IMG/VR virus record: IMGVR_UViG_3300025058_000006 | Span: 1-24,682 of that record | Length of the DNA: 24,682 nucleotides | Reading direction: 5' to 3' (one strand) | Source of the DNA: a virus | Shown here: one piece after another, positions 22,884 to 24,682 of the stretch | Layout: each line of letters opens with the position of its first letter | Numbering within the stretch: position 1 is the stretch's first letter | Program-made: the position numbers and the translations under genes | Notes under the pieces: generated by a model | Database searches by the model: none | The model's input: the letters and a program-made list of their open reading frames with translations, nothing else | What the model was told of the DNA's origin: nothing

Positions 22884-23088
22884 AAGAGAGGCTGCTGAAA
22901 TTGATCTTTTAATTTTTTTTAAATTTTTTTAAGCTGTTGTTCTTTTTTTCCTTCTTCCAGCTTTTCTTCCAGCTTTTCTTGTTTTCTTTCTTTTCCTTCT
23001 TGCCATGGTCCCCTCCTCCTTTCTTTAGTCTTTTTTTAATTTTTTAATATTTTCTCGTTTAATAGTAAAAATTTCAGCAGCCTCTCTT
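22884..23088. repeat. Perfect 19-bp inverted repeats flanking the 25-residue gene
   Basis: AAGAGAGGCTGCTGAAATT at 22884-22902 recurs as its exact reverse complement at 23070-23088, with 167 bases between. The right arm lies near the predicted start of the transcript from P5. The left arm ends three bases before the GGAGG of the 150-aa gene. In RNA the arms could close a long stem around the small gene; in DNA they resemble terminal or inversion repeats. Confidence 0.85.
22929..23006 (-). CDS. Very small, highly basic protein, 25 aa
   Basis: The ATG at 23006 follows a very strong site (AGGAGGAGGGGACC), and the stop is at 22929-22931. The product is made almost only of Arg, Lys, Ala, Gly and Thr: MARRKRKKTRKAG, then RKAGRRKKRTTA. 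A 12-bp tandem duplication (22953-22976) encodes the repeated AGRK unit. It is the first gene after the consensus promoter P5 and lies between the inverted repeats. The composition suggests nucleic-acid binding, like a protamine-type packaging peptide or an antitermination-like RNA-binding peptide. The strong ribosome-binding site argues that it is real despite its size. Confidence 0.65.
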   Translation of the reverse strand: MARRKRKKTRKAGRKAGRRKKRTTA

Positions 23089-23108
23089 TAGTATCATTTT
23101 CAATAATT

Positions 23109-23137
23109 ATTATAACACAAAAAAATTAATTTGTCAA
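23109..23137 (-). promoter_or_regulatory. Consensus leftward promoter for the capsid block (P5)
   Basis: On the minus strand there is a perfect TTGACA (23132-23137), a 17-base spacer and a perfect TATAAT (23109-23114) preceded by TG (extended -10). The -35 overlaps the endolysin stop codon. Predicted initiation near 23102 puts the right 19-bp inverted-repeat arm at the start of the leader. It is the strongest promoter in the window and would drive all morphogenesis genes. Confidence 0.8.
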
Positions 23138-23583
23138 TATTTAAACAACAATTTTACTCCTTCTAAAAAAAGAGCTCTTTCAGCTTGTCTTCTTCTTTCT
23201 AATCCTTTTAATTTTTTACCTCCTGCATAAACCCATTTTAAAAACTCATTGCTTGCATCTAAAAATTCTTTTTTATTAATTTTTTTTCTCAAAGTTGAAA
23301 CTTTAAAAGCATAACAACCAACATTATAACTGAAGCTAATTAAAGCATCCATCATATATGGATGAATTTTTACTTGAATTAATGGACTTATTATTTTTTC
23401 GATTTTTAATAGATCTTCTATTAACAATTCTTCTGCTTTTTCTTTTGACAAAGGTATTTCTATTTTCATTTTAGGATAAATTACTTTTCCATATCCGATT
23501 GTTAAATAACCAGCTGGACATCTATAAGGATAATCTGAAAAACCTTCAAACTTTTTAACAAGCTCAACACATCTTTCAGTCAT
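23134..23583 (-). CDS. Endolysin, GH24 lysozyme (phage R/T4 lysozyme family)
   Basis: This 149-aa muramidase cleaves the glycan backbone of peptidoglycan at lysis. The diagnostic segment is KKFEGFSDYPYRCPAGYLTI, followed by GYG. Glu13 is the catalytic acid, Cys22 stands in the position often held by Asp, and Thr28 is present at the expected spacing (E, +9, +6), as in many phage GH24 enzymes. Further family features are the helix DALISFSYNVGCYAF and the end GLERRRQAERALFL. I chose the ATG at 23583. It lies two bases after the holin stop and gives the usual family N-terminus. The longer frame to 23631 would add 16 unlikely residues overlapping the holin gene. No signal peptide is visible, so export depends on the holin. 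Confidence 0.88.
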   Translation of the reverse strand: MTERCVELVKKFEGFSDYPYRCPAGYLTIGYGKVIYPKMKIEIPLSKEKAEELLIEDLLKIEKIISPLIQVKIHPYMMDALISFSYNVGCYAFKVSTLRKKINKKEFLDASNEFLKWVYAGGKKLKGLERRRQAERALFLEGVKLLFKY

Positions 23584-23585
23584 TT

Positions 23586-24059
23586 TTAAACTCTCCCAAA
23601 AGTTCTTTGCATTAATCTTCCACCAAACCAAAAAGTAATGATAGTTGCTATAAAATCAGTTTCATATTGTCCCCAAATTTGAGGAATTGCTTCTAAAGTT
23701 CCTCCTGCCTTCTGCCACATAGCATATTTTAAAATAAGCCACATTGTAATAATTAAATAAGTAATAGTAGGTCTTACAGATTGATTATAAGCATTCATCA
23801 AAACTTGTATTATATCGATAAATTTAGAGCCTGTTAGTGTTATTGGTGTAGTTCCTGTGTATTGATAAACTGCTTTATCTAATTCTATTTGAGCCAAAGC
23901 TTTTGCTTCTTCTATTCTTATTTGAGCTAATTCTTTTTGATGTTTTAATTCAAACTCTAATCTTTCTAATTCTTGCTTATGCTCTAATTTTTCACGATAT
24001 ATTTTAATTAACTCAGGAATAAAGCTTGAAACCAAGCCTATTATTGTTCCTATTAGCAT
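23586..24059 (-). CDS. Holin, three-TM family (GTA-type holin)
   Basis: A short hydrophobic N-terminus (1-16) is followed by a long charged coiled coil (about 20-65, rich in Glu, Lys and Gln). Two membrane segments follow: TITYLIITMWLILKYAMW (about 98-115) and FIATIITFWFGGRLMQR (about 136-152). The SVRPTITYL and FWFGGRLMQR signatures are those of the 3-TM holins described in gene-transfer agents and many phages. It sits directly before the endolysin and has a strong GGAGGAG site. Holins open the inner membrane to let endolysin reach the wall. Confidence 0.85.
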   Translation of the reverse strand: MLIGTIIGLVSSFIPELIKIYREKLEHKQELERLEFELKHQKELAQIRIEEAKALAQIELDKAVYQYTGTTPITLTGSKFIDIIQVLMNAYNQSVRPTITYLIITMWLILKYAMWQKAGGTLEAIPQIWGQYETDFIATIITFWFGGRLMQRTFGRV

Positions 24060-24061
24060 AT

Positions 24062-24352
24062 CTACTCCTCCTTTTTCATTAATAGTCTTACTAAATAATT
24101 AAATTTTTCCTCTAACTTTATAGACAAAGTATTTATTTTTTCTTCCAATCTATGTTGAATTTTTTCTAATCTATCATATAAATTTTGAATTTCTTTCCAA
24201 TGCAAGTCAAATTTTGCTGAACATACATTGTATTTTTTTAAACAATCATCTACAGCATTATTCTCTTTTCTTATTTTAAGCCAGTCCCATACTATCTTAA
24301 AAATTAAAGCTATAAAATTAGCAAGCAATAAAGAAGCTATAACTTCACTCAT
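24062..24352 (-). CDS. Membrane-anchored coiled-coil protein, lysis-associated, 96 aa
   Basis: An N-terminal transmembrane helix (about 3-24, VIASLLLANFIALIFKIVWD) is followed by a Cys pair region (CLKKYNVCS) and a coiled coil (about 53-85). One TM segment plus a coiled coil next to a holin recalls i-spanins and hemolysin-type accessory proteins. No lipobox-containing o-spanin partner is visible. The ATG shares an ATGA overlap with the upstream 56-aa gene. The function is inferred from neighbours. Confidence 0.65.
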   Translation of the reverse strand: MSEVIASLLLANFIALIFKIVWDWLKIRKENNAVDDCLKKYNVCSAKFDLHWKEIQNLYDRLEKIQHRLEEKINTLSIKLEEKFNYLVRLLMKKEE

Positions 24353-24519
24353 TTCTTATTCCTTCTTTTTTTTCTTTTTTTTCCTGATTTTCCTGTTGTT
24401 AAAGAATATGCTATAGCTATTGCTTGTTTTTTTGGATATCCTTCTCTAATATAATGAGCAATTAGTCTACTACGATAACTTTCTATACTTTCTCCTTTTC
24501 TTTTTCTTGGTTTAGGCAT
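24349..24519 (-). CDS. Small basic phage protein with GYPKKQAIAIAYS motif, 56 aa
   Basis: The ATG at 24519 follows a GGAGAAAAT site, and the frame ends at 24349-24351, overlapping the next gene by four bases. The product begins MPKPRKRKGESIESYRSRLI, continues AHYIREGYPKKQAIAIAYSL, and ends in a Lys/Arg-rich tail. A short GYPxxQAxAIAYS helix pair of this kind recurs in small proteins and domains of several phage head modules, as I recall, but its function is not established. It is one of three tiny basic proteins in the late block. Confidence 0.72.
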   Translation of the reverse strand: MPKPRKRKGESIESYRSRLIAHYIREGYPKKQAIAIAYSLTTGKSGKKRKKRRNKK

Positions 24520-24557
24520 TTTATTTTCTCCTTTTTGAATTCCAAATTTTTAATAAC

Positions 24558-24682
24558 TTATCCCTCAAACTCAATTTTTATCCTCTCAAGCTCTTCTAAA
24601 GTTTTAGCCTCTTTTATTGCTTGTTTTATTCTTTCGTTCCACTCTCTTATTCTTTGCCTCTTTTCTAAAACCTGTGAATATT
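24558..24682 (-). CDS. C-terminal end of a gene cut by the right window edge
   Basis: An open frame enters from base 24682 and ends at a stop at 24558-24560. The visible 40 residues start YSQVLEKRQRIREWNERIKQ and end ELERIKIEFEG, a charged, probably helical tail. It lies 38 bases before the start of the 56-aa gene on the same strand. A portal or other head gene would be expected near here by synteny, but this fragment is too short to say. Confidence 0.65.
   Translation of the reverse strand, partial: YSQVLEKRQRIREWNERIKQAIKEAKTLEELERIKIEFEG

Noticed and set aside
22884-23088. Insertion sequence bounded by the 19-bp inverted repeats
   Set aside because: The 167-base interior has no transposase and no flanking target duplication was seen, so only a minimal or invertible element remains possible.
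23584-23631. Upstream endolysin start at 23631
   Set aside because: It would add 16 residues overlapping the holin gene and not matching the family N-terminus. The ATG at 23583 follows the holin stop directly.
1-24682. tRNA or rRNA genes, integrase, phage RNA polymerase, DNA polymerase
   Set aside because: No cloverleaf-like GC-rich segment or matching protein motifs were found on reading both strands. Absence was judged by eye only.

Overview
The window is part of a strongly AT-rich tailed-phage (or prophage) genome with a podovirus-type, short-tailed virion. Clear AGGAGG ribosome-binding sites and TTGACA/TATAAT-type promoters point to a bacterial host using a sigma70-like RNA polymerase. 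Heavy use of ATA, AGA and AGG codons and Lys/Glu/Ile-rich proteins would suit a low-GC, possibly thermophilic host, but that is an inference from composition only. No rRNA, tRNA, CRISPR array or insertion sequence was seen.

Layout. (1) Bases 1-662: a leftward unit with an unknown gene cut by the left edge, two back-to-back intrinsic terminators, and a 50-residue ORF. (2) Bases 663-897: a divergent control region with a leftward promoter, eight tandem 7-bp repeats and a rightward promoter carrying a dyad. (3) Bases 898-7827: rightward, early-type genes. These are two unknown genes, a terminator fused to a promoter, two overlapping ribbon-helix-helix regulators, a large PrimPol-helicase, a second promoter, a putative single-strand-annealing protein, two small unknown genes, a Cas4-like Fe-S PD-(D/E)XK nuclease and an unknown gene. 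(4) Bases 24682-7819: one long leftward late block. In transcription order it holds a gene cut by the right edge, a small basic protein, a lysis cassette (membrane/coiled-coil protein, 3-TM holin, GH24 endolysin), a consensus promoter, a 25-residue basic peptide between 19-bp inverted repeats, two small virion-type genes, scaffold, major capsid protein, an attenuator, a small unknown gene, tail adaptor, tail nozzle, three small genes, three putative ejection proteins of increasing size (237, 497, 1402 aa), an acidic protein, a 2-TM protein, a 94-aa gene and the large terminase.

How it fits together. The late block follows the T7 gene order (scaffold, capsid, gp11-like, gp12-like, gp14/15/16-like, small holin, small terminase, large terminase). 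No phage RNA polymerase is seen, and transcription appears to rely on host-type promoters, two of which are near copies of each other. Replication would start with the PrimPol-helicase, and the annealing protein plus nuclease form a likely recombination module. No DNA polymerase, portal, integrase or tail fibre is recognisable here; the portal probably lies to the right of the window. Six genes below about 60 codons and two edge-cut genes were read directly from the sequence.
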